From contig NZ_JAAGVC010000032.1 in the NCBI RefSeq assembly GCF_010858045.1, forward strand, positions 1 through 64,000: a stretch of DNA of 64,000 nucleotides. The letters run 5' to 3'. The notes beneath the pieces are model-generated. The model was not told where the DNA came from, made no database searches, and worked only from the letters and a program-made list of their open reading frames with translations. The stretch comes from Nocardia cyriacigeorgica. GTDB lineage: Bacteria > Actinomycetota > Actinomycetes > Mycobacteriales > Mycobacteriaceae. Shown in pieces: positions 1-9,273 of the stretch; within the stretch, counting starts at the first letter, position 1; each line of letters starts with the position of its first letter. A program made the translations under genes and the position numbers.

Positions 1-967
1 CGGTGCGGGCGGCGCGGCCGTCGCGGGCCAGGCGGCGATGCGCGGATGCGGCCATGTCGTCGATGGCCGGACGCAATCGATCCAGGGTGACGATGTCGTG
101 TTCGAACGTGGTCTCGGCGCTGATCTGTTTGGCCTCGGCCCGCTCGGTGACCGGCCGGTCGTCGATGCCGCGCGCCAAGCGGTGCAGCGCCGCGCCGACA
201 CTGCTGCCGAGGATCGACACCGCCTCCGCCTCCGGTAGCGCCGCGAACGCGCCGACGGTCTCGATGCCGAGCGAGCGCAGTTTCGCATCGGCCACCGGGC
301 CGATCCCCCAGAGTTTGCGCACCGGCAGGGCGGCGAGCAGCTGCTGTTGTTCGGCGGGCGAAACCACCCGGATGCCATCGGGTTTGGCCAGGCCGGAGGC
401 GATCTTGGCGAGCTGTTTGCCGGTACCGGCGCCCACCGAGGCGACCAGCCCGGTGCGTTCGCGCACCAGCGCCCGCAGCTCGGCGCAGAATTCGTGCACC
501 TGAGCAACGGATGCGCCGGCCAGTTCGGCGGGTTCGCCGAACGCTTCGTCGAACGACAACGTCTCGAGCACCGGGATGCGGCTGCGCAGCGCGTCGAACA
601 CCCGCCCGCTCATCACGCCGTAGACGGCGCCGCGCGGCGGCACGACCACCGCCGTCACCCCGACCAGCCGCCGCGCCTGATGCATCGGCATCGCCGAGCG
701 CGCCCCGTACACCCTGGCCTCGTAGCTGGCGCCGGCGACCACGCCGCGACCGCCGGTGCCGCCGACGAGCACCGGCCTGCCGCGCAGGGTCGGCCTGGTC
801 AGTTGTTCACAAGAGGCGAAGAAGGCGTCCATGTCGATGTGCAGTACCCAGCGGCGGGAAGTGACGGCGGCCGGATCGGCAGCGTGGGCCGGATGCTGCG
901 GGCTCACCATCGGGTCGCCGGGCGTTGGCTGAGACGGTCCGGCAGCTGTCCCGGGCATTCCGATCAT
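1..967 (-). CDS. dinB: DNA polymerase IV, DinB1/DinX type (C-terminal part off the window)
   Basis: Y-family translesion polymerase that copies damaged templates with low fidelity. The gene enters from the left edge, so only the first 322 codons are visible. From the ATG at 967, [10 protein letters not shown] at residues 43-52 supplies the first metal-binding aspartates and the aromatic steric gate. [10 protein letters not shown] supplies the second acidic pair (D140, E141), and [15 protein letters not shown] near 81-95 is the nucleotide-binding palm motif. SFDEAF instead of the more common SIDEAY is typical of actinobacterial DinB1 (DinX). In-frame ATGs at 958 and 910 are alternative starts; the conserved fold begins only near residue 38, so the exact start is uncertain. 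galU lies divergently about 400 bp away. In M. tuberculosis dinX also neighbours ileS, which lies nearby here. Confidence 0.93.
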   Translation of the reverse strand, partial: MIGMPGTAAGPSQPTPGDPMVSPQHPAHAADPAAVTSRRWVLHIDMDAFFASCEQLTRPTLRGRPVLVGGTGGRGVVAGASYEARVYGARSAMPMHQARRLVGVTAVVVPPRGAVYGVMSGRVFDALRSRIPVLETLSFDEAFGEPAELAGASVAQVHEFCAELRALVRERTGLVASVGAGTGKQLAKIASGLAKPDGIRVVSPAEQQQLLAALPVRKLWGIGPVADAKLRSLGIETVGAFAALPEAEAVSILGSSVGAALHRLARGIDDRPVTERAEAKQISAETTFEHDIVTLDRLRPAIDDMAASAHRRLARDGRAART

Positions 968-1366
968 GAGCGCGCCCGGGTCGACCGGTCATCGGCACCG
1001 GTGCGGGTTTCGGACGCACCACGGTCTGCGTGCACCGCCCCGGAATCCAGCGGCCGACACCGGGCTGCTGCGCCGCTCCCCGCTCGAAGAAGAACGCCAT
1101 ACGCGGTGACGGTCCCAGGACTGGCGCACATGGGCAGGAACTTACGCGTGCGCACCGACAGGTTCGGCGCAGTCGCGCACCACCGGGCCCGGCGCGGCCC
1201 GGATGCCTGCTCGTCGCTGCCGGTTTGCCTGCGGATTCCTCCCCGGCCCAGCTACCGCCGCAACGGCGCTGACCTGCCATGATCAACCGGGCCCCGGCAC
1301 CGGTGAACCGCCGATCCGGCCCGGGGATCGGACTCGGCGCGGCGCCGGATATGTGATGATCGGTCC
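968..1366. other. Intergenic region between divergent dinB and galU
   Basis: About 400 bp without a convincing gene. Short open frames exist on both strands but have no family match and poor codon character. The region must hold the galU and dinB promoters. I looked for the mycobacterial LexA palindrome TCGAAC-N4-GTTCGA ahead of dinB and did not find it. Confidence 0.6.
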
Positions 1367-2242
1367 ATGATGATCCGCAAGGCTGTGATTCCCGCCGCCG
1401 GTATCGGTTCCCGCCTGCTGCCGCTGACCAAGGCGATCCCCAAGGAGATGCTTCCGGTCGGCGACAAGCCGGTGATCGAGCACACCGTGCGCGAACTGGT
1501 CGCCTCCGGCATCACCGATATCACCATCGTGGTCAGCGGCGGTAAATCGCTGATCCAGGACCACTTCCGCCCCAATCCGGCGCTGGTGGCGCAGCTGCGC
1601 GCGGACGGGAAGACCGCCTACGCCGATGCCGTCGAAGAGGTCGGCGAGCTGTCGCGGGCAGGCCACATCACCTACCTGGACCAGCACGGCCCCTACGGCA
1701 ACGGCACCCCGGTGCTCAATGCCGCCCGCGCCCTGGGCGACGAGCCGATGCTGGTGCTGTGGCCCGATGACGTCTTCGTCGCCGAGACCCCGCGCGCCCA
1801 GCAGCTGATCACCGCCTACGAGACCACCGGCTGCCCGGTGCTGGCGCTGATGCCGATGGATCCGAACGAGTCCCAGCGCTACGGCGTGCCGATGGTGCAC
1901 GAGGATCTCGACAACGGGTTGCTGCGCATCTCGGGGCTGATGGAGAAGCCGAAGCCCGAGGACGCCCCGTCGGCGTACGCGGCGATCGGTGGCTACGTGG
2001 TGACGCCCGGCATCATCGAGGAGCTGCGCAAGCAGACCGAACGCTGGTACACCCACCGCACCGGCGAGGTCTATCTCACCGATGCCATCAATGCCTTCGC
2101 CTCCGGGCACGCGGTGTACGGCCAGGTCATCAAGGGCCGCTGGTACGACACCGGTAATCCGGCCGACTACCTGGTCGCCCAGTTCGCCACGGCGCTGGCC
2201 CACCCGGATTACGGCCCGCGGCTGCGCCAGCTGATCGACTGA
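1367..2242 (+). CDS. galU: UTP--glucose-1-phosphate uridylyltransferase
   Basis: Makes UDP-glucose from UTP and glucose-1-phosphate, feeding cell-wall galactan, trehalose and glycolipid synthesis in the cytoplasm. The 291-residue length is normal for the family. The N-terminal nucleotide-binding loop AAGIGSRLLPLTKAIPKEML (residues 9-28) is the GalU form of the GxGTRxLPxTK signature. LWPDDVFV follows as the acidic metal/UDP site, and LMEKPKPEDAPS is the conserved EKP loop. Two ATG codons stand in tandem at 1367 and 1370, and no strong ribosome-binding site separates them. The gene ends two bases before the stop of the convergent NlpC/P60 gene, leaving no room for a separate terminator. Confidence 0.96.
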   Translation: MMIRKAVIPAAGIGSRLLPLTKAIPKEMLPVGDKPVIEHTVRELVASGITDITIVVSGGKSLIQDHFRPNPALVAQLRADGKTAYADAVEEVGELSRAGHITYLDQHGPYGNGTPVLNAARALGDEPMLVLWPDDVFVAETPRAQQLITAYETTGCPVLALMPMDPNESQRYGVPMVHEDLDNGLLRISGLMEKPKPEDAPSAYAAIGGYVVTPGIIEELRKQTERWYTHRTGEVYLTDAINAFASGHAVYGQVIKGRWYDTGNPADYLVAQFATALAHPDYGPRLRQLID

Positions 2243-2243
2243 G

Positions 2244-2789
2244 TCAGAACCGCCGGATCGAGTAGATCTCGAACTGGTTCAACGGCGCGAGCCCGACCGG
2301 GACGCCGCGGCCGTAGGCGTTGAAGATCTGCCCGAACCCGGCGTAGATGCCGACGTGTGAGGCGTCGGCATTGAGGATCACCACATCGCCGGGCGAAAGG
2401 GCATAGCGCGGGACCTCGGCACCCACCTCGGCCTGTTCCCAGGTCGTGCGCGGCAGCCGCACCCCGACCTGCGCGTAGGCCCACTGGACCAGCGCCGAGC
2501 AGTCCCACGAATGCGGCCCCTCACTGCCCCATTCGTAGGGTTTGCCGGCCTGGGTGATGGCGGCGGCCAGCGCGCCGAGCCCGGCGGGGCTCGGCAGCGG
2601 CAGCGCGGCCGAACCGCTGGAACTTCCCGAGCCGGAACCGGATCCGGAACCCGAGGACGATCCCGAGTCTCCGCTACCGGACGAGCTGCCGGTGTCGGGT
2701 GCGGCGACGGCGGGGGTGGCCAGAGTGATTGCCGCGAGGGCGGCGAAGCAGAAGCCGGTGATGGTCCGGCGCAGTGGGGTTCTCGTCAC
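2244..2789 (-). CDS. Secreted NlpC/P60 cell-wall endopeptidase
   Basis: Predicted peptidoglycan peptide-stem hydrolase of the NlpC/P60 papain-like family, 181 residues. Residues 1-30 form a Sec signal peptide (basic start, hydrophobic core, TPAVAA end). A low-complexity Ser-Gly linker covers residues 34-60. The catalytic domain holds Cys97 in WDCSALVQWAY and His145 in ASHVGIYAGF; the third position is probably Asn157 in IFNAYG. It lacks the N-terminal coiled-coil of RipA, so it is closer to the short RipB/RipD-like hydrolases. In M. tuberculosis an NlpC/P60 gene also occurs near trpD, but orthology cannot be settled here. A CRP-type palindrome lies about 175 bp upstream. The substrate bond (probably D-Glu to meso-DAP) is inferred from the family. 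Confidence 0.9.
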   Translation of the reverse strand: MTRTPLRRTITGFCFAALAAITLATPAVAAPDTGSSSGSGDSGSSSGSGSGSGSGSSSGSAALPLPSPAGLGALAAAITQAGKPYEWGSEGPHSWDCSALVQWAYAQVGVRLPRTTWEQAEVGAEVPRYALSPGDVVILNADASHVGIYAGFGQIFNAYGRGVPVGLAPLNQFEIYSIRRF

Positions 2790-3216
2790 GTGCTCGCCCT
2801 TCGGTCGGCCCGGCCGACGAGCCGTCCACCGGGACGCGTATCAGGTAGAACAATCCGTACCGATAGTCACTGCGGCACCGGCAGGAACTTCAGCCCCAGC
2901 AGCAACAGCCCGATTGTGCCGCGCCGTAAATGCGAGCACCGCGGATTCAGCTAATCCCCGGTGTGTGATTTACATCACAATTCAGGTCGTGGCGAAGCGC
3001 ACGAACGCGGAGAGGACGAGGGGCCACACCGCCCGGCAGGACCGGAGGAACCGACCCGCATCCGGCACGACCGAGATTCGACGGCGCCGAGCTACCGGCC
3101 GAGCACACTCGCCCCTGCACCTCTGGCCAGCGCGGACGACGATCCGCAGCACGGACCGGCCCCCGAACGAACCGGTGTGGGCGGCGATCCGATCCCGCCG
3201 CCCACACCGGCCGCAC
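2790..3216. other. Intergenic region between ileS and the NlpC/P60 gene
   Basis: About 430 bp with no supportable gene. It contains the CRP-type palindrome at 2964-2979 and otherwise nothing I recognise. The region is upstream of the minus-strand NlpC/P60 gene and downstream of ileS, so its regulatory content should serve the hydrolase. Confidence 0.6.
2964..2979. promoter_or_regulatory. CRP/GlxR-type binding site
   Basis: TGTGATTTACATCACA is a perfect TGTGA-N6-TCACA palindrome, the consensus of Escherichia coli CRP and of actinobacterial CRP (Rv3676) and GlxR. It sits about 175 bp upstream of the NlpC/P60 start at 2789 and about 240 bp past the ileS stop, so the hydrolase is the only sensible target. 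cAMP-responsive control of that gene is inference; mycobacterial CRP is known to control the cell-wall lytic factor rpfA. Confidence 0.75.
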
Positions 3217-6200
3217 TCACGCCTTCGCCACCGTGGCGCGGGCACCGCCGACCAACTCGGCCGCCTCGGCACCCGCCGCACCGAACGTCAGCTCGGTAGC
3301 CAGGATTTCGCCGGCGATCAGATCCCGATGGGTTTGCGCCCACGCCTGCCGGTCCTCGGGCACCTCGAGCACCACGGTGATCCGGTCGGAGACGTCGAGG
3401 CCGAGCGACTTACGGGTCTCCTGGAGATCGCGGATGAGGTCGCGAGCCCAGCCCTCGGCCTCCAACTCCTCGGTGACCACCGAGTTCAGCACGACCAGAC
3501 CGGCATTGCCCGGCAGGGCCGCGGTGGACTCCGGCTCGGCCGCCACCAGCCGTTGGGTGTACTCCTCGGGCAGCAGCTCGATACCGGCCGCGCTCACCAC
3601 GCCGTCGGCACTCTCCGACCACTCGCCGGCCTTGACCGCCTTGATCACCGTCTGCACGTCCTTGCCGAGGCGCGGGCCGGCCGCACGGGCATTGACGACC
3701 AGCTCGAACCGGCCGTGCGAGGCGACATCGGTGGTGAGATCCACCTTCTTGACGTTCACCTCGTCGGCGATGATGTCGGCGTAGGGCACCAGCCGCTCGG
3801 CGTCGGCCGCGGCGATGGTCACCTCGGCCAGCGGCAGCCGCACCCGCAGGTTCTGCGCCTTGCGCAGGCTCAGCACCGTCGAGCACACCGTGCGCGCCTC
3901 GTCCATCGCGGCGACCAGCTCGGGATCGTGCGGCAGCTCCTCGGCGGCCGGCCAATCGGTCAGATGCACCGAACGCCCGCCGGTGAGCCCGCGCCAGATC
4001 ACCTCGGTGATCAGCGGCAGCAGCGGAGCGGCCAGCCGGGTGGTCACCTCCAGCACGGTGTGCAGGGTGTCGACGGCGTCGCGCTCCTCTTCCCAGAATC
4101 GCGAACGCGACCGGCGCACATACCAGTTGGTCAGCGCGTCGGCGAAGGTGCGCAGTTCATCGCAGGCGCCGGCGATGTCGTAGACCTCGAGCGCCTCGGT
4201 GATCGCGTCCCTGGTCACCGCGAGCTTGGCCAGGATGTAGCGGTCGAGCACATGCGCCGAATCCGTGCGCCACACACCCGGTTTCGAGGCGTAGAGCTGC
4301 AAGAAGGTCCACGCGTTCCACAGCGGGCGCAGTGCGTGGCTCACGCCCTCGCGGATGCCGCGCTCGGTGACGATGAGGTTGCCGCCGCGCAGGATCGGCG
4401 AGCTCATCAGGAACCAGCGCATCGCATCGGAGCCGTCGCGGTCGAACACCTCCTTCACGTCCGGGTAGTTGCCCTTGGACTTGCTCATCTTCAGCCCGTC
4501 GTCGCCCAGCACGATGCCGTGCGCGGCAACGGTTTTGAACGCCGGGCTGTCGAACAGCGCGGTGGCCAGCACGTGCAGGGTGTAGAACCAGCCGCGGGTC
4601 TGGCCGTTGTACTCGACGATGAAATCGCCCGGGAAGTGGCTGTCGAACCAGTCCTTGTTCTCGAACGGGTAGTGCACCTGGGCATAGGGCATCGAACCCG
4701 ACTCGAACCAGCAGTCGAGCACCTCCGGCACCCGCCGCATGGTGGACTTTCCGGTCGGATCGTCCGGGTTCGGGCGGGTGAGCTCGTCGATCATCGGACG
4801 GTGCAGATCGGTCGGGCGCACACCGAAATCACGTTCGAGCTCATCGAGCGAGCCGTAGACGTCCACCCGCGGGTAGGCCGGATCATCGGAGACCCACACC
4901 GGGATCGGGCTGCCCCAGTAGCGGTTACGGCTGATGTTCCAGTCCCGCGCGCCCTCGAGCCACTTGCCGAACTGGCCGTCGCGGATGTGCTCGGGCACCC
5001 AGGTGATCTGCTTGTTCAGCTCGACCATCCGGTCACGGAACCGGGTCACCGCCACGAACCACGACGGCACCGCCATGTAGATCAGCGGCTGGCCCGAGCG
5101 CCAGCTGTGCGGGTAGGAGTGCTCGATGGTCTCGTGCCGCAGCAGCTTTCCGGCGGCCTTGAGGTCCTTGATGATCACCGGATTGGCGTCGAAGACCATC
5201 AGGCCCTCGTACGGCGGCACCATCGAGGTGAACTTGCCGCCAGGGTCCAGCGGCTGCACGATCGTGATGCCGTTGGCCGTGGCGACATCCATGTCCTCTT
5301 CACCGAACGCGGGCGCCAGGTGCACGACGCCGGTACCGGAGTCGGTGGTGACGTAGTCGGCCGACAGCACCCGGTGGGCGTTGGGGTGGCCGAGGAAGAA
5401 GTCGAACGGCGGCCGATACGTCAGCCCGACCAGTGCGGCGCCGTCGTATTCGGCGAGCACCTCGGGCTCCTCGCCGAACTCACGCGCGTAGTGCGACACC
5501 CGTTCGGCGGCGAGCACATAGCGCTTGCCGTCGGCGCCACGCAGATGCACGTAGCGCACATCGGGATGCACCGCGATCGCGAGGTTGGACGGCAGCGTCC
5601 ACGGGGTGGTGGTCCAGATCAGGGCATTGGCGCCGTCGAGTTCGTGCAGCGGATGCTCGGCGGGCACCGTCAGCACCATGTCCACGGTGACCGCCGGGTC
5701 CTGACGCATCTTGTAGGCGTCGTCGAGGCGGGTCTCCTGATTCGACAGCGGGGTCTGCTCGTACCAGCTGTAGGGCAGCACCCGGAAACCCTGATAGATC
5801 AGGCCCTTGTCGTAGAGCGACTTGAACGCCCACATGACCGACTCCATGAAGTCGAGATCGAGGGTCTTGTAGTCGTTGTCGAAGTCGACCCAGCGCGCCT
5901 GCCGGGTGACATAGTCGCGCCATTCCCCGGTATACCGAAGGACCGACGTTTTACACGCGGCATTGAATTCCGCGAGCCCCATCGCATCGATCTGTGATTT
6001 GTCCGTGATACCGAGCTGCTTTTCCGCCTCGATTTCCGCGGGAAGTCCATGACAGTCCCAGCCGAATCGCCGATCGACGCGCTTACCGCGCATCGTCTGG
6101 AAACGCGGGATCAGATCCTTCACATATCCGGTGAGCAAATGACCGTAATGTGGCAGACCGTTGGCAAACGGCGGGCCATCGTAGAAGACGAACTCGCCTT

Positions 6201-6366
6201 CGCCCGAAGTGCCTGCCTGCGAGCGGTTTTCGATGCTGGCGCGGAAGGTGTCGTCGGCAGCCCAGGCGTCGAGTACGGCGCGTTCCAGGTCGGGGAACGA
6301 CGCGCCCGGCCCGGCGCCGAGGTCGACGCGGGGATATGCGCTGCTACTGGAATTCTCGTCCGCCAT
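3217..6366 (-). CDS. ileS: Isoleucyl-tRNA synthetase (eukaryote-like long form)
   Basis: Charges tRNA-Ile; class I synthetase with post-transfer editing. From the chosen start it has 1049 residues, the length of the long IleRS type found in actinobacteria. Visible signatures are [14 protein letters not shown] (HIGH-type motif near residue 64), [34 protein letters not shown] in the editing/zinc region written as [18 protein letters not shown], and [10 protein letters not shown] (KMSKS). The frame stays open 31 codons further upstream, but the ATG at 6366 is preceded by GAGGAGA seven bases away, and the upstream codons fall in the T-box leader, so 6366 is preferred. Expression should respond to uncharged tRNA-Ile through that leader. 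In M. tuberculosis ileS is beside dinX, not beside wag31 as here. Confidence 0.97.
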   Translation of the reverse strand: MADENSSSSAYPRVDLGAGPGASFPDLERAVLDAWAADDTFRASIENRSQAGTSGEGEFVFYDGPPFANGLPHYGHLLTGYVKDLIPRFQTMRGKRVDRRFGWDCHGLPAEIEAEKQLGITDKSQIDAMGLAEFNAACKTSVLRYTGEWRDYVTRQARWVDFDNDYKTLDLDFMESVMWAFKSLYDKGLIYQGFRVLPYSWYEQTPLSNQETRLDDAYKMRQDPAVTVDMVLTVPAEHPLHELDGANALIWTTTPWTLPSNLAIAVHPDVRYVHLRGADGKRYVLAAERVSHYAREFGEEPEVLAEYDGAALVGLTYRPPFDFFLGHPNAHRVLSADYVTTDSGTGVVHLAPAFGEEDMDVATANGITIVQPLDPGGKFTSMVPPYEGLMVFDANPVIIKDLKAAGKLLRHETIEHSYPHSWRSGQPLIYMAVPSWFVAVTRFRDRMVELNKQITWVPEHIRDGQFGKWLEGARDWNISRNRYWGSPIPVWVSDDPAYPRVDVYGSLDELERDFGVRPTDLHRPMIDELTRPNPDDPTGKSTMRRVPEVLDCWFESGSMPYAQVHYPFENKDWFDSHFPGDFIVEYNGQTRGWFYTLHVLATALFDSPAFKTVAAHGIVLGDDGLKMSKSKGNYPDVKEVFDRDGSDAMRWFLMSSPILRGGNLIVTERGIREGVSHALRPLWNAWTFLQLYASKPGVWRTDSAHVLDRYILAKLAVTRDAITEALEVYDIAGACDELRTFADALTNWYVRRSRSRFWEEERDAVDTLHTVLEVTTRLAAPLLPLITEVIWRGLTGGRSVHLTDWPAAEELPHDPELVAAMDEARTVCSTVLSLRKAQNLRVRLPLAEVTIAAADAERLVPYADIIADEVNVKKVDLTTDVASHGRFELVVNARAAGPRLGKDVQTVIKAVKAGEWSESADGVVSAAGIELLPEEYTQRLVAAEPESTAALPGNAGLVVLNSVVTEELEAEGWARDLIRDLQETRKSLGLDVSDRITVVLEVPEDRQAWAQTHRDLIAGEILATELTFGAAGAEAAELVGGARATVAKA

Positions 6367-6369
6367 CGC

Positions 6370-6612
6370 GGTGCGTCTCCTCGTGCCCGTGCGCCGTAGC
6401 GCACTCTCCTCGGCACGGGGACGACTCCGGCGCCCGGTGCGCCGAAACCGCGGTACCACCCCGCTTGTCCAGGCGCCCCCACCGGCGCCGGACCTCTCGT
6501 CCTGAGCTGTGACGGGCTCACCCGTTCGGTTCTAATGAGTGTGCGGCGGCCCTAGCTGGGCGAACACACCGTTCTTCCGAAGGCTCCCCGGTGATGGCCG
6601 GATCGACGCCGT
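6370..6612 (-). promoter_or_regulatory. ileS T-box riboswitch (translational, actinobacterial type)
   Basis: On the minus strand the leader holds the T-box core GGGGTGGTACCGCGG (6448-6464 with flanks), whose TGGT pairs with the free ACCA end of tRNA-Ile. Immediately before it is a stem III hairpin: 6484-6493 pairs with 6467-6477, one bulge. Further upstream, GGCCATCACCGGGGAGCC carries the ultrashort stem I with ATC (6595-6593) as the probable isoleucine specifier codon. Between T-box and start, GTGCGC-TACG-GCGCAC forms a hairpin beside the GAGGAGA ribosome-binding site, fitting sequestration of translation initiation rather than transcription termination. This class is known from mycobacterial and Nocardia ileS leaders. 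Confidence 0.95.
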
Positions 6613-6643
6613 ATTCATGTTTGATTCTAACCAGTTCGGTCAA
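6613..6643 (-). promoter_or_regulatory. Candidate promoter of the T-box/ileS transcript
   Basis: TTGACC (6643-6638) and ATGAAT (6618-6613) on the minus strand lie 19 bases apart, just before the stem I of the T-box. The spacing is longer than ideal, and TAGAAT at 6629-6624 is an alternative -10 with a different -35. Position relative to the riboswitch supports a promoter here. Confidence 0.4.
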
Positions 6644-6696
6644 ACCAGTATTTCGACGGCCACGCCGCCGCGACGGCCACGCGAACCGGCAAACGC

Positions 6697-6897
6697 TCAG
6701 CGCTTGGCATGCCTGCCCTGCGGGGGCCGGTCGTCACCTTCGGGTTTGCCCATCGACAACGCGCTCACCAGCAACAACACAGCTCCGATCACGCACACCA
6801 CGATGCAGCCCCACGCCCAGACGACCGAGCCGGTGGTCAGCGCTGCGACCAGTAGGGCGAAGCCGATAGCGGCGAGGACAAGCGTCAAGACGAGCAT
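6697..6897 (-). CDS. Small two-segment membrane protein downstream of wag31
   Basis: Sixty-six residues with two hydrophobic segments, about 2-21 and 29-47, and a short basic hydrophilic tail ending RHAKR. No catalytic motif is visible. GGGGGT lies a few bases before the ATG. It is the last gene of the minus-strand run after wag31, with a 48-bp gap, and codon use is strongly GC3 like its neighbours. M. tuberculosis carries a small membrane protein (Rv2144c) at the same place next to wag31, so this may be its counterpart. The function is unknown; its position suggests a role at the cell pole or septum. Confidence 0.75.
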   Translation of the reverse strand: MLVLTLVLAAIGFALLVAALTTGSVVWAWGCIVVCVIGAVLLLVSALSMGKPEGDDRPPQGRHAKR

Positions 6898-6945
6898 GGT
6901 GACCCCCAGGGGATGCCAGGCGGCCCGACTGCGTCTGAGGTGTGA

Positions 6946-7794
6946 CTATTTGCCACCCTTGGCGAACGACGCGGGCGCGAGGTTGTTCGAACCGGTGTCG
7001 AAGGCCTCGCCGCCGTCGACGGGCACCGCGGACCCGCGGTTCTCCAGCTCTTCGAGCTGCGATTCCAGGTAGGACTTCAGCCGCACGCGGTACTCGCGTT
7101 CGAAGGTCTTGAGCTGCTCGATCCGGCTTTCCAGCACCGTGCGCTGCTGGGTGATGGTCGCCATGATCTCGGTGTGCTTGCGCTCGGCGTCGGCCTGCAG
7201 GGCGTCGGCCTTTTCCTTGGCCTGGCGCAGCTGGTTGTCCGAACGGGTCTGCGCGTCCGACAGCATCGCTTCCGACTTCTGGCGGGCGTCGGCGATCATC
7301 GCCTCGGACCGGGTGCGGGCATCGCCGACGAGTCGCTCGGAATTCGCCCGGGCATTCGACAGCAAATTCTCAGCTTCGGACTTGGCATCGCTGGTGAGGC
7401 GATCGGCCATCTCCTGGGCGAGGCTGAGCACCTTGGCGGCCTGCAGATTGGAGTCGGCGCCCGCGGGATCCTTGGCGGCGGGCGCGGGCGCGGCAATCGG
7501 CGCCGGCGGCGCCGCGGGCACCGGTGGTTTCACCGGTTCGGGCGGAGGTGCCTGCTGGACCGGCTGTTTCGCGGTGGCGACGGCCGCATTGCCGCGGTTC
7601 TTCTTCGCATCGGCCAGCTCGGAATCGAGCTCGGCAACCCGCTGGCGCAGGTCTGCGTTCTCCTCGATCAGGCGCGAAAGCTCCTGCTCCACGAGATCCA
7701 GGAAGGCGTCTACTTCGTCTTCGTTGTAGCCGCGCTTCCCGATCGGCGGTTTGCTGAACGCGACGTTGTGCACATCGGCTGGGGTCAGCGGCAT
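6946..7794 (-). CDS. wag31: Polar growth scaffold Wag31 (DivIVA)
   Basis: Coiled-coil protein that gathers at negatively curved poles and directs polar cell-wall synthesis in actinobacteria. The N-terminal DivIVA lipid-binding domain is typical: [20 protein letters not shown], then [17 protein letters not shown] (to about residue 40). A variable Ala/Pro/Gln linker spans about 70-115, followed by a long coiled coil with repeated Ala-Glu-Ser-Met heptads, about 125-250. Thr74 lies close to the position of the PknA-phosphorylated Thr73 of M. tuberculosis Wag31, but equivalence is only a suggestion. Length is 282 residues. A GAAGGGATCC-type ribosome-binding site precedes the ATG. The neighbours yggT and sepF form the usual post-ftsZ division set. 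Confidence 0.96.
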   Translation of the reverse strand: MPLTPADVHNVAFSKPPIGKRGYNEDEVDAFLDLVEQELSRLIEENADLRQRVAELDSELADAKKNRGNAAVATAKQPVQQAPPPEPVKPPVPAAPPAPIAAPAPAAKDPAGADSNLQAAKVLSLAQEMADRLTSDAKSEAENLLSNARANSERLVGDARTRSEAMIADARQKSEAMLSDAQTRSDNQLRQAKEKADALQADAERKHTEIMATITQQRTVLESRIEQLKTFEREYRVRLKSYLESQLEELENRGSAVPVDGGEAFDTGSNNLAPASFAKGGK

Positions 7795-7863
7795 GGAAGG
7801 ATCCCTTCACGCGTCTTTTGGAGATCTAGCAGATCTGGCGAGCTGTGTCCTCGGCCCATTCTG

Positions 7864-8184
7864 TCACACCGGGGCTACCGGCTGCCCGAGCCTGCTCACG
7901 ATCGACATCAGGATGAAGACGATGAATAGCAGGACCATTATCGACAGATCGAGCCGAATTCCCCCCAATGACACCGGTGGTATCAACCGCCTCAGGAGTT
8001 TCACCGGAGGATCGGTGATCGTGAAGATCACCTCGAGGATGACGACCACGATGCCACTGGGGCGCCAGTCACGGGCGAAGCTACGGATGAACTCGACGAT
8101 CACCCGGCTGATCAGCAACAGCCAGAAGATGAACAGCACGAAGTACAGCACCGCGAACAAGGCCACGACCTCACTCTGCCGCAA
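7864..8184 (-). CDS. YggT family membrane protein
   Basis: A 106-residue YggT/Ycf19-type integral membrane protein. Two hydrophobic stretches, about residues 7-33 and 76-98, flank the family motif FTITDPPVKLLRRLIPP near 55-71. The family sits between sepF and divIVA in most actinobacteria and firmicutes and is thought to act in division or osmotic stress; the biochemical role is not established. It is followed after 69 bp by wag31 and preceded by sepF with a 71-bp gap, probably on the same transcript. Confidence 0.9.
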   Translation of the reverse strand: MRQSEVVALFAVLYFVLFIFWLLLISRVIVEFIRSFARDWRPSGIVVVILEVIFTITDPPVKLLRRLIPPVSLGGIRLDLSIMVLLFIVFILMSIVSRLGQPVAPV

Positions 8185-8255
8185 AATCGGCGTCGCGCAA
8201 AATGGCCGCGCCGACCAGTTCGACCCGCATCCGGCTCTCCCCCCGGTTCATGATG

Positions 8256-9020
8256 CTATTTCTGGTTGTAGAAGCCTGTTTCGGCGATCCGGCGGCGTTC
8301 CTCGGCCGATACGTCGACATCGGCAGGTGAGAGCAGGAACACCTTGGTGGCCACCTTGTCGAAGGAGCCGCGCAGCGCGAAGGCCAGGCCCGCGGCGAAG
8401 TCGACCAGCCGTTTCGCGTCGGCATTGCTGAGATCCACCAGGTCCATGATCACCGGGTTGCCCTCGCGGAACCGCTCGCCGATGATCCGGGCCTCGCTGT
8501 AATCGCGCGGGCGCAGCGTCGTGATCTTGGACAAGGGACCTCCGTCCTCGAAGATCGCGGGACGGCGGGCGACGACGGGATCGGGACGCATCCGCTCTTC
8601 CAGTCGCCGTTCCTCGGCCTCGGGATCGACGGCGAGCGCACCACGGGTGGTGCCACGCATGATCGGCGCGCCGGCGCCGGCCCGGAACCGGCCCGAAGCC
8701 GCGGCGTCGATGCGCGTGGGGCGGCGCGGCGCCTCGTAACGGTCCTCGCCGTAGCTCTCGGCGGTGTAATCGTCGCGCCGGGCGGGCGGGTAGCCGGCCT
8801 GGTACGGCGACTTGTAGGCCGGCTCGTCGAACTCGGCGTCGTCGTAGCGGTCGTCGGCGTACCGGTCGGCGCCGTAGCCGGGACGGTCGGCGTAGTCGCG
8901 AGGCCGGCGCGTGCCGCGTTCGTCCATCGGGCGAGGGCCACGATCGTCGACGTAGTCGTCTTCGTAATCCTCGAGCGGAACCATGCCGAAGTAGGCCTTG
9001 AATTTGTGCAGGGTACTCAT
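8256..9020 (-). CDS. sepF: Cell division protein SepF (FtsZ membrane anchor)
   Basis: Cytoplasmic FtsZ partner that anchors the Z ring to the membrane; essential in actinobacteria, which lack FtsA. Residues 1-15 ([15 protein letters not shown]) look like the short amphipathic membrane-targeting helix. An acidic Tyr/Asp/Arg-rich linker spans about 15-150. The C-terminal SepF domain covers about 165-245 and includes [20 protein letters not shown] and the glycine-containing [10 protein letters not shown] dimer region. Total length is 254. GAGGTGG lies just before the ATG. The start codon overlaps the stop of a short upstream frame (ATGA at 9020-9017), so translation may be coupled to it. Confidence 0.95.
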   Translation of the reverse strand: MSTLHKFKAYFGMVPLEDYEDDYVDDRGPRPMDERGTRRPRDYADRPGYGADRYADDRYDDAEFDEPAYKSPYQAGYPPARRDDYTAESYGEDRYEAPRRPTRIDAAASGRFRAGAGAPIMRGTTRGALAVDPEAEERRLEERMRPDPVVARRPAIFEDGGPLSKITTLRPRDYSEARIIGERFREGNPVIMDLVDLSNADAKRLVDFAAGLAFALRGSFDKVATKVFLLSPADVDVSAEERRRIAETGFYNQK

Positions 9021-9166
9021 CGTTCCACCTCGCTAACGCTCGCCTCGGGCATGGCCACGACGGCCCTGGTCCCACGCTCGCTCATTTCCTCCCCCTTGCC
9101 GACACCCGACTCCGCCGTGACCACGATGGTGGCGGTGTGTATCGCTCGCTCACTTCGCTCGCTCAT
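9017..9166 (-). CDS. Short upstream open frame coupled to sepF (49 codons)
   Basis: From the ATG at 9166 a 49-codon frame runs to a TGA that overlaps the sepF ATG by the four bases ATGA. GGAAGG sits nine bases before the ATG. The predicted peptide starts MSERSER and repeats MSERGTR at codon 28, where a second ATG (9085) follows a GGGGGAGG stretch. No domain or membrane segment is visible. About 80% of third positions are G or C, lower than in neighbouring genes, so the peptide sequence itself may matter less than the act of translation into sepF. It could also be chance reading of the GAGCGAGCG repeat found at its start. Confidence 0.4.
   Translation of the reverse strand: MSERSERAIHTATIVVTAESGVGKGEEMSERGTRAVVAMPEASVSEVER
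9145..9166. repeat. GAGCGAGCG-type short repeat
   Basis: The minus strand reads ATGAGCGAGCGAAGTGAGCG over 9166-9147, and ATGAGCGAGCG recurs at 9085-9075. Such GAGCGAGCGAAG units are, from general familiarity, common around gene starts in Nocardia and Rhodococcus. Whether this is a true dispersed repeat needs a genome count. Confidence 0.4.
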
Positions 9167-9273
9167 CCTGGTCGACCTTCCTTCGGCCCCGGTGACGGCC
9201 GGGTGTTGAAGTCTTGCTCAGCCCCTCGTCGGTCCCAGCATATGTGTCGAATGTGACTGATGAGGTTTCTTTG

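Noticed and set aside
807-1286. A minus-strand frame covering the dinB start and upstream gap
   Set aside because: Overlaps dinB in another frame, arginine- and cysteine-rich, no domain and no ribosome-binding site.
968-1366. LexA box ahead of dinB
   Set aside because: No TCGAAC-N4-GTTCGA palindrome. CTCGAAGAAGAACG near 1082-1095 is only a partial resemblance.
2947-3216. A minus-strand frame in the ileS-NlpC gap
   Set aside because: No ribosome-binding site or family match, composition is that of random high-GC frames, and it overlaps the CRP-type site.
2542-5997. An uninterrupted plus-strand frame of 1151 codons opposite ileS
   Set aside because: It lies antisense to a full-length ileS with all catalytic motifs. 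Its predicted protein is His/Arg/Asp-rich with no domain, typical of the mirror frame of a high-GC gene.
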